Notes: generated by a model from the sequence alone, not told the origin. A stretch of DNA of 64,000 bases from UBA5336 sp964415675 (GCA_964415675.1 CAYQBG010000017.1:1-64000); one strand, 5' to 3'; positions 1-9,762 are shown, counted from the stretch's first letter. Program-made: numbers and translations.

Positions 1-2
1 AA

Positions 3-44
3 AACTACATCACCAACGCCGGCTATGCTTCCGCTGAAACCTGA
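3..44 (+). CDS. C-terminal tail of an upstream gene, cut by the window start
   Basis: An open frame runs in from the left edge and ends at a TGA at 42-44, giving the tail NYITNAGYASAET. A strong rho-independent terminator on the same strand follows about 40 bases later, which supports a real gene ending here. The tail is loosely like the C-terminus of phosphate-binding proteins of the PstS type, but thirteen residues are too few to name it. Confidence 0.35.
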   Translation, partial: NYITNAGYASAET

Positions 45-85
45 AAGGCTCTAGTTGCCAGGCACGAAGAGTTGAAGTGTGATAC

Positions 86-120
86 CGGCCCGGCGCTCCT
101 CGCGTCGGGCCGTTTTTCTT
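86..120 (+). terminator. Rho-independent terminator
   Basis: A perfect 7-bp stem, CGGCCCG (86-92) with CGGGCCG (106-112), partly extended inside the loop by CG-rich pairing, is followed by TTTTTCTTTC. It serves the gene ending at 44. It lies just past the 3' end of the opposite-strand peptidase gene. Confidence 0.8.
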
Positions 121-132
121 TCAGGGCATTCG

Positions 133-1524
133 TCACCCGTCCGAACCCGTTGCGACCGCCTCGGCCACATCGATTTCGGCACCGAGATTGCGGCGCACTG
201 CATCGATCTCGCGGCGGCGTTCATCGAACGCTTCAAGCATCTCACCTGACAGTTTGCGCCCCGTCGGCAGGTCCAGTGTCATCGCATTGACCGGCTTGCC
301 ATTGATATAGACCTCATAATGCAGATGCGGGCCCGTCGAGGCGCCGGTCGAGCCGACATAACCGATGATATCGCCCTGGCGCACGCGGCGGCCCTTGCGC
401 ACGCCGGGGCCATAGCGGCTCATATGCGCATACGCGGTCTTGTAGCCATTGGCATGACGGATCCGCACATAATGGCCATAACCGCCATAGCGCGACGCGC
501 GCTCCACGGTGCCATGACCGGCGGCCTGGATTGGCGTGCCGGTCGGCGCGGCGAAGTCGGTGCCCTTGTGTAGCCGGGAATAGCCCGAGATCGGGTGACG
601 CCGCATGCCGAAATTGGACGACAGCCGCGCCCCATTGATCGGCGTTTTCATCAGGAATTTGGTGGCGCTCTCCCCATTACGGTCGAAATAATCTGTCACA
701 CCGTCATCAGAGGGCGTGAAACGATAAAAGCCCCGTGTCAGCGCACGGCCATCAAGCTCGGCATAGATGACCTCGCCAGCGCGAACCGGGCGGCCACGTT
801 CATCGACCAGCGTCTCATAGACAATCTCGAATGTGTCGCCGGGGTGGATCTCGCGCTGGAAGTCGATGTCATAGGCGAAGATTCTTGCAAAATCGACGAC
901 CTGCTGGTCGCCTGCGCCCTGTGCGAGCGCAGCTTCGTAGATGCTCGTATCGATCTCGGCGGAAATTCGCTGCTCTTGCGGCGTCAGGCGCGCGCCGAGA
1001 CGGACCGCTTCGAACCCTCCCTCACTGTCGCGGGTGACCAGCAAGGAGTGGTCGGGCTCTGTGCGCAAGCTCAGCCCGACCAGCAGCGCAGGCGCTCCCG
1101 GGTTTTCCAACTCGCCCGGTTCCAGCGTGACGGTCGCCTTGAGCCCTGGCCGCAAGCGGCGCGGATCGAGTAGCTCAGCCTCTTCAAGCACGGCGAGCGC
1201 AGCATGAGCATCGGCGGACGTTGTGCCAAGACGCTGGAGCAGGTCGGAAATCGTGTCGCGCCGCACCAGTGTGCCAGTATTGACCTTAAGCGACCTTTCC
1301 CGGGTGGCCAGGTCCGCCGTCCACATTTCAGAGGCCGGCAGGGACTGGCGCGCAGGCACATCGACAGGCACAGCAGGAAGGGGAACTTCTCCGGTCTCAG
1401 GCCGGTCATTTCCGTGCCGGCTACCCCAGACGCCGACAAGGGTTGCCGCGCCGACAAACGCGCTGAACGCCACGGCTGCATGACTGACCTGTCTCGATTT
1501 CTCCGATGCCCGCGATTTGCGCAT
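133..1524 (-). CDS. M23-family peptidoglycan endopeptidase (MepM-like)
   Basis: 463 residues. An N-terminal membrane anchor (about residues 16-33) precedes an OapA/LysM-like middle region and a C-terminal LytM/M23 zinc peptidase domain (about 300-415). The zinc ligands are visible: H319 and D323 in HKGTD, and H400/H402 in HLHYEV. The family cleaves peptide cross-links in peptidoglycan during growth and division, acting in the periplasm. The length and architecture match E. coli MepM and alphaproteobacterial relatives. GAGG five bases before the ATG supports this start. It is transcribed away from the ydbH-like gene with about 150 bp between them. Confidence 0.92.
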   Translation of the reverse strand: MRKSRASEKSRQVSHAAVAFSAFVGAATLVGVWGSRHGNDRPETGEVPLPAVPVDVPARQSLPASEMWTADLATRERSLKVNTGTLVRRDTISDLLQRLGTTSADAHAALAVLEEAELLDPRRLRPGLKATVTLEPGELENPGAPALLVGLSLRTEPDHSLLVTRDSEGGFEAVRLGARLTPQEQRISAEIDTSIYEAALAQGAGDQQVVDFARIFAYDIDFQREIHPGDTFEIVYETLVDERGRPVRAGEVIYAELDGRALTRGFYRFTPSDDGVTDYFDRNGESATKFLMKTPINGARLSSNFGMRRHPISGYSRLHKGTDFAAPTGTPIQAAGHGTVERASRYGGYGHYVRIRHANGYKTAYAHMSRYGPGVRKGRRVRQGDIIGYVGSTGASTGPHLHYEVYINGKPVNAMTLDLPTGRKLSGEMLEAFDERRREIDAVRRNLGAEIDVAEAVATGSDG

Positions 1525-1678
1525 GAGACCTCTACTCTTTGACCGCCCTCTTGCCCGAAAGCATATTCAGGCTGGATTAAGCCCCATGCACGTTAAATTT
1601 CCTGAAAAGCCCACGCAGCGCAAGCGGGTGAAGTGCGTTATGTTCTGTTGGCAGTCCTTCGCAAACGAGTGACCGATC

Positions 1679-4600
1679 TTGTCAAAGCAGACCCGAACTT
1701 CGCGCATACACCCATGGCGCTGGGCAGCCTGGCTCTTTGGCGGGTTGCTGGCAGGCGCGCTTGTCGCGGCGATGGCGGCCTGGCTGCTGCGCGACCGGCT
1801 TGCCGAAAACCTGGTCGCACACTGGTGCGAGTCGCGTGACATCGGTTGCGAGCTTAGGGTCGAGGATATCAGCCTGAACTCCGTGGATATCTCGCGGCTT
1901 GCGATTCGAGCGAGCGGCGCGGCCCCGCTGGAAACCGGCCGTGTGAAGGCCGACCTGACCTGGACGAGCTGGTTGCAGCCAAAACTGACCGCTATTTCGG
2001 TCGCCGAGCCCGTTGTTCGGCTGCGATACGATGGCCAGAGGCTGGACGCTTACGGTCTGGAATCTTTGCTCGGGCAAGGTGGTGAGCCGGGCGGCGACTG
2101 GCCGGACGTGCAGGTCAGCGATGGCCGCGCCGAGCTGGCAACTCCGGCCGGGACGCTTTTCGCGACCTTTTCTGCCAGGGGGCGCAGCCGGGACAATCTT
2201 GAAGCCAGCATCCAGGTGCAGCCTGCGCAGCTGCAATCCGAAGAGGGTGAGATCACCTGGAGCGAGGGCGAATTCGACCTTCAGCTTGTCGACGGGCGCG
2301 CCAGCGGCGAAGCCAGGTTGCAGCTCGACCATGGCCGTTTCGAGGGCCTCTCCATATCGAATGCAAGTTTCGACGCCCGGCTACATCCCTTTTCCGAAGG
2401 CGGACCCATCGGCGTTGACTGGTCCGGAGAACTCGCCGAAGCCATCTTGGGCTCACAGAGCCTCGCAGATGTGCGCACGCGCGGCAGTATCAGCCTGCAG
2501 CGCGTTGAGGTCGCCGGGTTGCAGACCTTCATTGAAGCCGTAGACACCGCGATTGTGATATTTGAGGCAGGCACCATTGAGACCGCGCGCATGTCTGGTC
2601 GCTCGGCGCGTCTCGACGCTGATCTGGAGCGCCTGGAGGGACGGCTGGCCGGACCGGTCGCCTTCGAGATCGTGGACGCGCAGATAGCTGGCCAGAGCGC
2701 TGGCCGGCTCGCACTGACAGGCGACACATCGGCCGGCCCGGGCGACGCGATGACGATGGACGGGAGACTTGTGCTGGAGGCCGCGTCAGTCGCAGCAGCG
2801 ACGCGCGCGAAGCTGAAGGAAATGATTGCCGGGGAAGGGCTTGCGGCCGCCCATGGTCGCCAGCTTGGCGACGAGCTTGACGCAGCGCTGGCACAATTCG
2901 ACACCGGTTCGGACTTCCGTTTCGAGCGCTCAGGCAGCGAGGACTGGTGGCTGAGCGGCACCGGCCCTTTCCAGTTCCAGTCAGCCAGTGGCCTGGCGGC
3001 ACGGATCGAGCCTTTCTCGAACCGGGCCTGGTTGCAAGCCACTGAGAAAAGCGTCAGGATTTCCGGCGATTTTCGCGTCAAGGCGAACCGCACACAGCTT
3101 GAATTGTCCGGCCAGCTCGGACAATTCGAGACTGAAGCCGACAGGCTGGAGGTGATCGCCAGCGATCTTCGGTTGCGCCGCTATGAGGCAGACGACCTTG
3201 CGCTGACATTCGACCTCGGCGAATTGGCTTATGAAAGTGCGCCCGGGCTCCTGCGGGCCGGCGCCGAGGGCACAATCACTATAGATGGCGAATTGCCCGG
3301 TGCGAGCCTTCGCGCGACCTCGCTTTTTGGCGGAATCGACGCCGTTCGCGGCGTCGAGGGCTGGCGCATCCAGACAAAGGGCGCGCGCTGCGTTGGGCTC
3401 GACAGCGCAGGTGCGACATTCCAGTCGGTCGGTATTGGCAGTTTTGCGCTGGCGCTTTGCCCGGAAGACGGGCGCTTTTTACAGGAGCGCGGCGGCCATC
3501 CTGAAGGGGTTGTAACGCTGGAAGCAGTCGGGCTGCCTTTCACGACCGGGCGCACAAGCGGGACAATCGACCTTAAGACGGCGCGTCTGGGATGGGTGAT
3601 CAACAATGGCCTGACGACCCGGCTTTCGGGCGAGACACTTGCCGTTGCGTTCGACACCGGCTCCCAGACTCTGCGTATCGATGCCCGCAGGCCCAATCTC
3701 GAAGCTGCGGCAGGTCCTGCCCCGCTGCGCATGTCTGGCGGGCTCAGCGAGATTGTCTTCAGCGGCAGCCTTGTGCCGGCGCGCATGACCGCCGCGAGCG
3801 GCGAATTTGTTATGAATGATCGCGATGACGGGCCAGCGGGGCGAGCCACGCTCGATACGGTCCGGATTTCCGACCAGCGGCACGACCCGGTATTCGAGCC
3901 GCTTCTGGCAAGTGCCGAGGCCATTCTGCAATCGGGGACACTGACGATCGATGCGCCGGTGCGCCTGGCCGATACCGGCCTTCTGGTCGGGCGCGGCAAG
4001 CTGCAGTTCAGCTTTCCGCAGATCGACGGTTTCGGATCCTTCATAACGGAAACGCTCCGGTTCGGGCCGGGACGCTTGCAGCCCCATGATCTCTCCGACA
4101 GGCTGCGGGGCTTCTTTACCGATGCGCGCGGCGAGATCTCGGCATCGGCCGATTTCCATATCCGTGCGGGGCGCGTGAGTGGAACCGGCTGGGCGGAACT
4201 CGATGAATTCGGTTTCCAGACATTGTCGTTCAGCCGGGTGCGCGGTGTGGACGGGCGCATCGTGTTCGACCAGTTGTTCCCATTGTCCACACCGCCCGCT
4301 CAGGCTTTTTCTGTCGATGAAATCGATCCTGGCTTGTCGCTTCTAAATGGCGAGGTGCGGTTTCAGCTGGTCGAGGGACGGGAAGCAAGACTGGAATCGG
4401 CCATCTGGCCATTCGCCGGGGGCACTTTGTCAGTTGAACCAAGTGCCTGGCAGGTCGCAGGGGAGCGCAATACGGTCACGGTCGAGGCCAAACGGATTTC
4501 ACTGCAGGCGCTGTCAGAGGAATTGTCGGTACCGGGTCTTGCCGCAGAAGGGACTGTCAGTGGCCGTTTCCCGGTCGAATTCAGCGGCGGGAGCGCGTTC

Positions 4601-4963
4601 ATCCGCGATGCGCGGCTGGTCGCCGATAGCGATGGCGGGCGACTATCCTATACCGGACGAGTCGCGGACCAGGCATCTGGCACCAATGAGAATGTCGCTC
4701 TCGCCTTCCGGGCACTGGAGGATTTCGATTTTGAGGTCCTTGAAATCGGCGCGAATGGCGATGTCGCCGGTGAGATCACTATCACCGCACGCCTGCTCGG
4801 CCATAATGACGATGTCCTTGGCGGCTCGGCTTTCGATTTCAATGTGAGTATCGACAGCCGCCTGGCGCAGCTCCTGTCCTCCAGCCGGCAATGGACCGGC
4901 ACCGACTGGCTCGCCGAGATCGACGCGCGCCGCGCCGATAGCAGCCCGCCGGACGGTGGTTAG
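1679..4963 (+). CDS. ydbH: YdbH-family AsmA-like intermembrane lipid-transport protein
   Basis: 1094 residues starting at TTG. An N-terminal signal anchor (about 13-37) is followed by a long beta-rich, low-cysteine body of AsmA/TamB style with the YdbH-type C-terminal region. In E. coli, YdbH is one of three redundant AsmA-like proteins (with TamB and YhdP) that carry phospholipid from the inner to the outer membrane, and it pairs with the lipoprotein YnbE. Homologues of YnbE and YdbL lie at 10.7-11.3 kb on the other strand, so the usual ydbH-ynbE-ydbL operon is split here. The TTG start is inferred from the position of the anchor; no ATG lies close in frame upstream. Confidence 0.85.
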   Translation: MSKQTRTSRIHPWRWAAWLFGGLLAGALVAAMAAWLLRDRLAENLVAHWCESRDIGCELRVEDISLNSVDISRLAIRASGAAPLETGRVKADLTWTSWLQPKLTAISVAEPVVRLRYDGQRLDAYGLESLLGQGGEPGGDWPDVQVSDGRAELATPAGTLFATFSARGRSRDNLEASIQVQPAQLQSEEGEITWSEGEFDLQLVDGRASGEARLQLDHGRFEGLSISNASFDARLHPFSEGGPIGVDWSGELAEAILGSQSLADVRTRGSISLQRVEVAGLQTFIEAVDTAIVIFEAGTIETARMSGRSARLDADLERLEGRLAGPVAFEIVDAQIAGQSAGRLALTGDTSAGPGDAMTMDGRLVLEAASVAAATRAKLKEMIAGEGLAAAHGRQLGDELDAALAQFDTGSDFRFERSGSEDWWLSGTGPFQFQSASGLAARIEPFSNRAWLQATEKSVRISGDFRVKANRTQLELSGQLGQFETEADRLEVIASDLRLRRYEADDLALTFDLGELAYESAPGLLRAGAEGTITIDGELPGASLRATSLFGGIDAVRGVEGWRIQTKGARCVGLDSAGATFQSVGIGSFALALCPEDGRFLQERGGHPEGVVTLEAVGLPFTTGRTSGTIDLKTARLGWVINNGLTTRLSGETLAVAFDTGSQTLRIDARRPNLEAAAGPAPLRMSGGLSEIVFSGSLVPARMTAASGEFVMNDRDDGPAGRATLDTVRISDQRHDPVFEPLLASAEAILQSGTLTIDAPVRLADTGLLVGRGKLQFSFPQIDGFGSFITETLRFGPGRLQPHDLSDRLRGFFTDARGEISASADFHIRAGRVSGTGWAELDEFGFQTLSFSRVRGVDGRIVFDQLFPLSTPPAQAFSVDEIDPGLSLLNGEVRFQLVEGREARLESAIWPFAGGTLSVEPSAWQVAGERNTVTVEAKRISLQALSEELSVPGLAAEGTVSGRFPVEFSGGSAFIRDARLVADSDGGRLSYTGRVADQASGTNENVALAFRALEDFDFEVLEIGANGDVAGEITITARLLGHNDDVLGGSAFDFNVSIDSRLAQLLSSSRQWTGTDWLAEIDARRADSSPPDGG

Positions 4964-4967
4964 AGCG

Positions 4968-6458
4968 TCAGCGCCGGCGTCCGCCGAGCACGCCGCGCAG
5001 GACATAACGTGTCACATCGCGCACGAGACGCTTGTCCACCCATCCGTCGAGGATACCGTTTGAAGAGCGCGACCGGCGTGTGCGTTTGCGCTCAGCCTGC
5101 TGTTTCGCCTTTTCCTCTTCCCTGGCCGCCTTTTCGGCCGCCGCCGCGGCCTCTTCCTCCCGCTTGAGCAATTCCTCATAGGCCGAGTTGCGATTGTCGG
5201 CTTCGTCATAGAGGCCACGAACGGGGCTGTCGGCCATCACGGCCTGGCGCTCGGTGTCGGTGGCCGGGCCCAGTCGCGATGAGGGCGGGCGGATCAGCGT
5301 ACGCTGGACGATGCCTGGCGCGCCTTTCTCGTCCAGCGTTGAAACGAGGGCTTCGCCCACGCCGAGATCGGTGATGACTTCATCTGTCTCGAAATCGGGA
5401 TTGGGTCGAAAACTCTCCGCAGCGGCGCGAACACCCTTGCGTTCGCGCGGCGTATAGGCGCGCAGGGCATGCTGAACGCGATTGCCAAGCTGACCCAGCA
5501 CACTGTCAGGCAGGTCGCGCGGGTTCTGGGTGACGAAGAAAACACCCACACCCTTCGAGCGGATCAGGCGGACCACCTGTTCGACCTTTTCAATAAGTGC
5601 GCCCGGGGCATCATCGAAAAGGAGATGTGCCTTGTCAAAGAAGAAGACCAGTTCCGGCTTGTCCGGATCGCCAACCTCGGGAAGCTCCTCGAAAAGCTCG
5701 GCCAGGAGCCAGAGCAGGAAGGTCGAATACAGGCGCGGCGAATTGATGAGGCGTGTCGCGTCGAGCACATTGACGATGCCGCGCCCGTCCCGCGTGCGAC
5801 GCATCAGGTCCGCCAGTTTCAGCGCCGGCTCACCGAAGAAAAGCTCCGCGCCCTCGCGCTCCAGCATCAGAAGGCCGCGCTGCACCGCGCCTAGCGACGA
5901 GGTGGAGACATTGCCATACTCACGGGTGAGCTCGTCGCGCACTGTTTTGTCGCCCATGAAGGCGAGCAGTTTGCGTAAATCCTCAAGGTCGAGCAGCAAC
6001 AGGCCCTGATCATCGGCATATTCAAAAGCAATGGTCAGCACGCCTTCCTGCACATCGGTCAGGTCCATCAGGCGCGAGAGCAGGAGCGGGCCCATCTCGG
6101 TGATCGTCGTGCGAACCGGGTGGCCCTTCACGCCGAACATGTCCCAGAACACGGTCGGCGTGGCGGCATAGCCATAATCGTCGAATCCGATCTTTTCCGC
6201 CCGTGAGATGAGTTTGGGATGCAGCTTGTGCTCAGGGTCACCGGCCTGGGAGATGCCCGACAGGTCGCCCTTCACATCGGCACAGAAGACCGGGACGCCG
6301 GCGGCAGAAAACCCCTCGGCCAGGATCTGCAGGGTGACGGTTTTGCCCGTGCCGGTGGCGCCCGCCACTAGCCCGTGCCGGTTGGCCCGGTTGAGCAGAA
6401 GACGCTGAGCATCATTCTGCTCAGGCCCGCCGCCCCCGATAAAGATCGAATTGTCCAT
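4968..6458 (-). CDS. HerA-like ATPase, DUF853/YjgR family
   Basis: 496 residues. Walker A GATGTGKT is at 33-40. The expected Walker B segment reads LVFFFDKAH at about 270-278, so lysine (K276) stands where a catalytic glutamate is normal for P-loop ATPases (see findings). The motif RSKGVGVFFVTQNPRDLPD and the Glu/Ala/Lys-rich C-terminal stretch (about 430-470) are typical of the YjgR family of HerA/FtsK-like ATPases, whose cellular role is unknown. The gene converges on ydbH with only four bases between the stop codons. Confidence 0.9.
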   Translation of the reverse strand: MDNSIFIGGGGPEQNDAQRLLLNRANRHGLVAGATGTGKTVTLQILAEGFSAAGVPVFCADVKGDLSGISQAGDPEHKLHPKLISRAEKIGFDDYGYAATPTVFWDMFGVKGHPVRTTITEMGPLLLSRLMDLTDVQEGVLTIAFEYADDQGLLLLDLEDLRKLLAFMGDKTVRDELTREYGNVSTSSLGAVQRGLLMLEREGAELFFGEPALKLADLMRRTRDGRGIVNVLDATRLINSPRLYSTFLLWLLAELFEELPEVGDPDKPELVFFFDKAHLLFDDAPGALIEKVEQVVRLIRSKGVGVFFVTQNPRDLPDSVLGQLGNRVQHALRAYTPRERKGVRAAAESFRPNPDFETDEVITDLGVGEALVSTLDEKGAPGIVQRTLIRPPSSRLGPATDTERQAVMADSPVRGLYDEADNRNSAYEELLKREEEAAAAAEKAAREEEKAKQQAERKRTRRSRSSNGILDGWVDKRLVRDVTRYVLRGVLGGRRR

Positions 6459-6660
6459 CTGGCCTTCTCCCCCTGCGCTTGCCGGGCCCTTTGTCGATTC
6501 GGCGCAAGGCTAGCGAAAGCGCCGCGCGCGGCAAGGCCCATCCGCAGGTGCGGCCCTGGCTCAGGGCTCAGTCAGAACGACCGGAACGCGCCGGGAATGG
6601 ACGCTTTGGCATGGATCAACAAACCTGTTGTCAGGCGGTCGAGGGGGTATCCTCATCCGG

Positions 6661-6688
6661 CTCATCCTGAGCGAAGGCGCAGGATGAG
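6661..6688. repeat. Dispersed palindromic repeat (CTCATCCTGAGCG family), copy 1
   Basis: A perfect 8-bp inverted repeat, CTCATCCT (6661-6668) and AGGATGAG (6681-6688), encloses GAGCGAAGGCGC. Related copies occur at about 46837-46863 and 48464-48555. It sits in the 326-bp stretch 6459-6784 between the HerA-like gene and rcdA. I see no gene in that stretch; the repeat is its only recognisable content. Confidence 0.7.
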
Positions 6689-6784
6689 CGCCTTTGAGGC
6701 CTCTTGCGTTTTCCTGACCAAGAACAAACAGGATTTGCCATCGGAATTCAGGCCGCCGCCTGCCATTCTGGTTAACGATCGCCC

Positions 6785-7348
6785 CTAACGCGCCTTCCGC
6801 CAGACCGAGAGCGGATCGAAGGCGCCGGTCTCCGCCGCCCGTTTGAGCCGCTCGATCTGCTGATTGACGGGGCTGTCATCGGCAAGGCCGGCATCATCGC
6901 CATAAAGCGAGGAGTCTATCCGGCAGATCCGGTCAAACAGCGCTTCGGACCGATCGACCAGTTCGAGGAACTCATCGGGCAGGCCACGGCCCCTCTGGGC
7001 TTCCACGTCAAGGGCCGGGCCATCACGGCTCATCCGGTATTTCGGTGCCAGCGCATCATTGAGCGGCATGTCCCCGTCGCGCACGGCTTTTTGCATCACC
7101 AGCCAGCTGGCCGCCTGCATCAGGCGCGTGGTCAGTTCCATGCTCCACGCGGCATAAGTGAGGCCAGCCTCACGGCCGAGCAATTTGGCTTCCTCGCGCC
7201 CCAGCCCGTCGAGATATCCCGCCGTCTGTTCGACCAGCGCCATGCCTTCTGCAAACACCCTGTCGAACAGCTTGCTGTCGGTGAATGCCTCACGCGCATG
7301 GCCTGCGCCGTCCGATGCTTCTGACCCCATATCCTGCCTCTCACTCAT
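6785..7348 (-). CDS. rcdA: DUF1465 protein, RcdA-type CtrA degradation adaptor
   Basis: 187 residues. Segments such as FDRVFAEGMALVEQTAGYLDG and LTTRLMQAASWLVMQKAVRDG are characteristic of DUF1465, the family of Caulobacter RcdA. RcdA is an adaptor that, with CpdR and PopA, delivers CtrA and other substrates to the ClpXP protease during the cell cycle. Family membership is clear from sequence; the cell-cycle role here is inferred. ChpT, which acts upstream of CtrA, lies 2.4 kb away. An in-frame ATG at residue 7 (7330) has a better ribosome site (AGAGGCAGG) and could be the true start. Confidence 0.82.
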   Translation of the reverse strand: MSERQDMGSEASDGAGHAREAFTDSKLFDRVFAEGMALVEQTAGYLDGLGREEAKLLGREAGLTYAAWSMELTTRLMQAASWLVMQKAVRDGDMPLNDALAPKYRMSRDGPALDVEAQRGRGLPDEFLELVDRSEALFDRICRIDSSLYGDDAGLADDSPVNQQIERLKRAAETGAFDPLSVWRKAR

Positions 7349-7403
7349 CTCGCTCGACCGGCCAGGCCGCTGCCCTCACTGGCACGCGACCCTTTCCGGC
7401 TCT

Positions 7404-7580
7404 TTAACCTTCTCCGCCGAACAATGCATCGGCTGCCGATTTCTGCGCTCGCTTGCGCGCCAGCTCCTGGCGGCAGTCTTCGATTTCCGCCTGAAGGGCA
7501 ATGATGCGCGCTTCAAGCTCATCCACCGACAGCCTGTCGAGCGGCACCTGCGGCTTGCCCTGGGGTTCTGCCTCATCCAT
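7404..7580 (-). CDS. DUF1192 small coiled-coil protein
   Basis: 58 residues, almost entirely a charged coiled coil: LSVDELEARIIALQAEIEDC followed by an Arg/Lys/Ala-rich tail ending ADALFG. This is the pattern of DUF1192, a small alphaproteobacterial family of unknown function. The open frame extends nine codons further (to 7607), but GGGAG lies at good spacing before the internal ATG at 7580, so that start is chosen. It is transcribed toward rcdA and ends 55 bases before its start, so the two may be co-transcribed. Confidence 0.75.
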   Translation of the reverse strand: MDEAEPQGKPQVPLDRLSVDELEARIIALQAEIEDCRQELARKRAQKSAADALFGGEG

Positions 7581-7676
7581 TGCGCCCGCTCCCATTCCAT
7601 TTGGCACCTACAGGGTCCATGTTGTGTCCCAATAGAACGCCGAACACATATGTCATGCAAGGAGCGGCCCAGACCC

Positions 7677-8657
7677 ATGCCAGAAATGATGCAGGCCATC
7701 GCCACGCACAAGGATGCCCCCCTCGCCTTCGAGGCGATCGAGCGCCCCGTCGCAGGTGCGCAGGACGTGATTATTGACATCCGTGCCGCAGGCCTCAACC
7801 GGGCCGACCTCATCCAGAGAAAGGGGCTCTACCCGCCCCCGCCCGGCGCGCCCGAAACGATGGGCCTGGAATGCTCCGGTGTCGTGGCGCAGGTCGGCGA
7901 AGGCGTCACCCGCTGGAAAACCGGAGATCGCGTCTGCGCGCTTCTCGCCGGTGGCGGATATGCCGAAGCGGTTTCCGTGGATGAGGGGTCGGTGCTGCCC
8001 ATTCCCGATGGTTTCGGTTTCGCCGAGGCGGCGGCGCTTCCCGAGGCCATGATGACCGTCTGGGCGAACGTCTTTGATCGCTGCCAGCTGGCAAGGGGAG
8101 AGGACTTCCTGTGCCAGGGCGGGACCAGCGGCATCGGCGTCATGGCCATCCAGATGGCAAGGGCCGCCGGCGCGGATTTCATTGCCGCTACCGCCGGATC
8201 CGACGAAAAATGCGCGCTGATCGAAAGCCTGGGCGCTGACGCGGCCATCAATTACCGCACGCAGGATTTTGCTGAAGAGATCCGCGCGCGCGGCGGTGTC
8301 GATGTGATCCTGGACATGGTCGGCGGAGATTATGTCCAGCAGCATATCGACATCATCAAGATCAATGGGCGGATCTGCAATATCGCCTTCCAGAGCGGTC
8401 CTGAAGTGACCCTGAACCTGATGCGCCTGATGCTGAAACGCGGGATTCTCACCGGCACCACACTGCGGGCAAGGCCGGCACCGGAAAAGCGGCGCATCCG
8501 CGATGCGATCGAGCGCGATTTCTGGCCGCATGTCGAAAGCCGGCGGATCCGGCCGGTCATCGACACCACATATCCCATGGCCGATGCCGAAGCGGCGCAG
8601 GCTCACATGACCAAAGGCGGACATTCCGGCAAGATTATCCTGGTGCGTGAGGCCTGA
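7677..8657 (+). CDS. NAD(P)H quinone oxidoreductase, zinc-independent MDR family (PIG3-like)
   Basis: 326 residues. An N-terminal GroES-like domain (MGLECSG, VGEGV.RWKTGDRVCALL) precedes a Rossmann fold with GGTSGIGVMAIQMA in place of the usual glycine-rich loop. The signature NRADLIQRKGLYPPPPGAP is typical of PIG3/TP53I3-like quinone reductases, cytoplasmic enzymes using NADPH to reduce quinones. AAGGAG lies 12 bases before the chosen ATG; in-frame starts at 7650 and 7686 are alternatives. Its TGA overlaps the ATG of tsaD by one base, so the two are probably translated together. Confidence 0.88.
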   Translation: MPEMMQAIATHKDAPLAFEAIERPVAGAQDVIIDIRAAGLNRADLIQRKGLYPPPPGAPETMGLECSGVVAQVGEGVTRWKTGDRVCALLAGGGYAEAVSVDEGSVLPIPDGFGFAEAAALPEAMMTVWANVFDRCQLARGEDFLCQGGTSGIGVMAIQMARAAGADFIAATAGSDEKCALIESLGADAAINYRTQDFAEEIRARGGVDVILDMVGGDYVQQHIDIIKINGRICNIAFQSGPEVTLNLMRLMLKRGILTGTTLRARPAPEKRRIRDAIERDFWPHVESRRIRPVIDTTYPMADAEAAQAHMTKGGHSGKIILVREA

Positions 8658-9736
8658 TGGACAGCGTGCTCACGGTACTGGGGATCGAAACAAGCTGCGA
8701 TGAAACGGCGGCAGCCGTGCTGCGGCTGCGGGGCGGGCGTGCCGAAATTCTCGGCGAGACCGTGCGCTCGCAGGTCGAGGCACATGCGCCTTATGGCGGT
8801 GTCGTGCCGGAAATCGCCGCGCGCGCCCATGCCGAACTCGCCGACCGCGTCGTCGCCGCCGCAATGGAAGCGTCGGGGATTGGCTTTGACGGACTCAACG
8901 CTGTGGCAGCGACCAGCGGGCCGGGCCTGCTTGGCGGCGTCCTGGTCGGCATGATGTCGGGCAAGGCCATCGCGCTGGCGACCGGCAAGCCGTTCATTCC
9001 GGTCAATCATCTGGAGGGCCATGCGCTGTCGCCCCGCCTGTCTGAGGACTGCCCGTTTCCCTATCTTCTCCTGCTCGTCTCCGGCGGGCATTGCCAGTTT
9101 CTGCATGTGGCCGGACTGGGCGAGTATCACCGGCTAGGCAGCACGATTGACGACGCGGCCGGCGAAGCCTTCGACAAGACTGCGAAACATCTCGGGCTTG
9201 GCTTTCCCGGCGGCCCGGCTGTCGAGGCCGCAGCCTGCGCCGGAGACGAAACCTTCATCGATCTGCCGCGCCCGCTGCTCAGCCGTCCCGGGCTCGATAT
9301 GAGCTTTGCCGGCCTCAAAACGGCAGTGGCGCGCGCCGCCGATGACGCGCCGCTGACGCCGGCGCGAACAGCCGATATCTGCGCCGCCTTCCAATTGGCG
9401 GTCTGCGATGTGCTGGCGGAAAAATCACGACGCGCGCTGGCCCTGTCCGGGCTGGAGCGTTTCATTGTCGCTGGGGGCGTGGCGGCCAACCGGGCGATCC
9501 GCGCGCGGCTTCAGTGCGTGGCCGATGAGGCGGGCGCCGCCTTCATCGTCCCGCCCCTGCACCACTGCACGGACAATGCGGCGATGATCGCGCTCGCGGG
9601 CGCCGAGCGGCTTGCCGCCGGCATGGTGCCAGCGGACGGGCTGCAATTCACAGCGCGCCCGAGATGGCCGCTGGACGAGGCAAGAGCCAGTTCCGACCCG
9701 GCCTATGGCGGCGGCAAGCGCGGCGCTAAAGCCTGA
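8657..9736 (+). CDS. tsaD: tRNA N6-threonylcarbamoyladenosine transferase TsaD
   Basis: 359 residues, slightly longer than usual. GIETSCDETA at 9-18, the iron-binding HLEGH (H118, H122), PGLLGGVLVG and the FAGLKTAV stretch are all present. With TsaB, TsaC and TsaE it makes t6A at position 37 of ANN-decoding tRNAs. It overlaps the preceding oxidoreductase by one base. The neighbourhood (YciI-like protein and gpsA nearby) is common around tsaD in alphaproteobacteria. Confidence 0.97.
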   Translation: MDSVLTVLGIETSCDETAAAVLRLRGGRAEILGETVRSQVEAHAPYGGVVPEIAARAHAELADRVVAAAMEASGIGFDGLNAVAATSGPGLLGGVLVGMMSGKAIALATGKPFIPVNHLEGHALSPRLSEDCPFPYLLLLVSGGHCQFLHVAGLGEYHRLGSTIDDAAGEAFDKTAKHLGLGFPGGPAVEAAACAGDETFIDLPRPLLSRPGLDMSFAGLKTAVARAADDAPLTPARTADICAAFQLAVCDVLAEKSRRALALSGLERFIVAGGVAANRAIRARLQCVADEAGAAFIVPPLHHCTDNAAMIALAGAERLAAGMVPADGLQFTARPRWPLDEARASSDPAYGGGKRGAKA

Positions 9737-9762
9737 GAGGCTCGGCCTCGTGCAGCCCCGGA

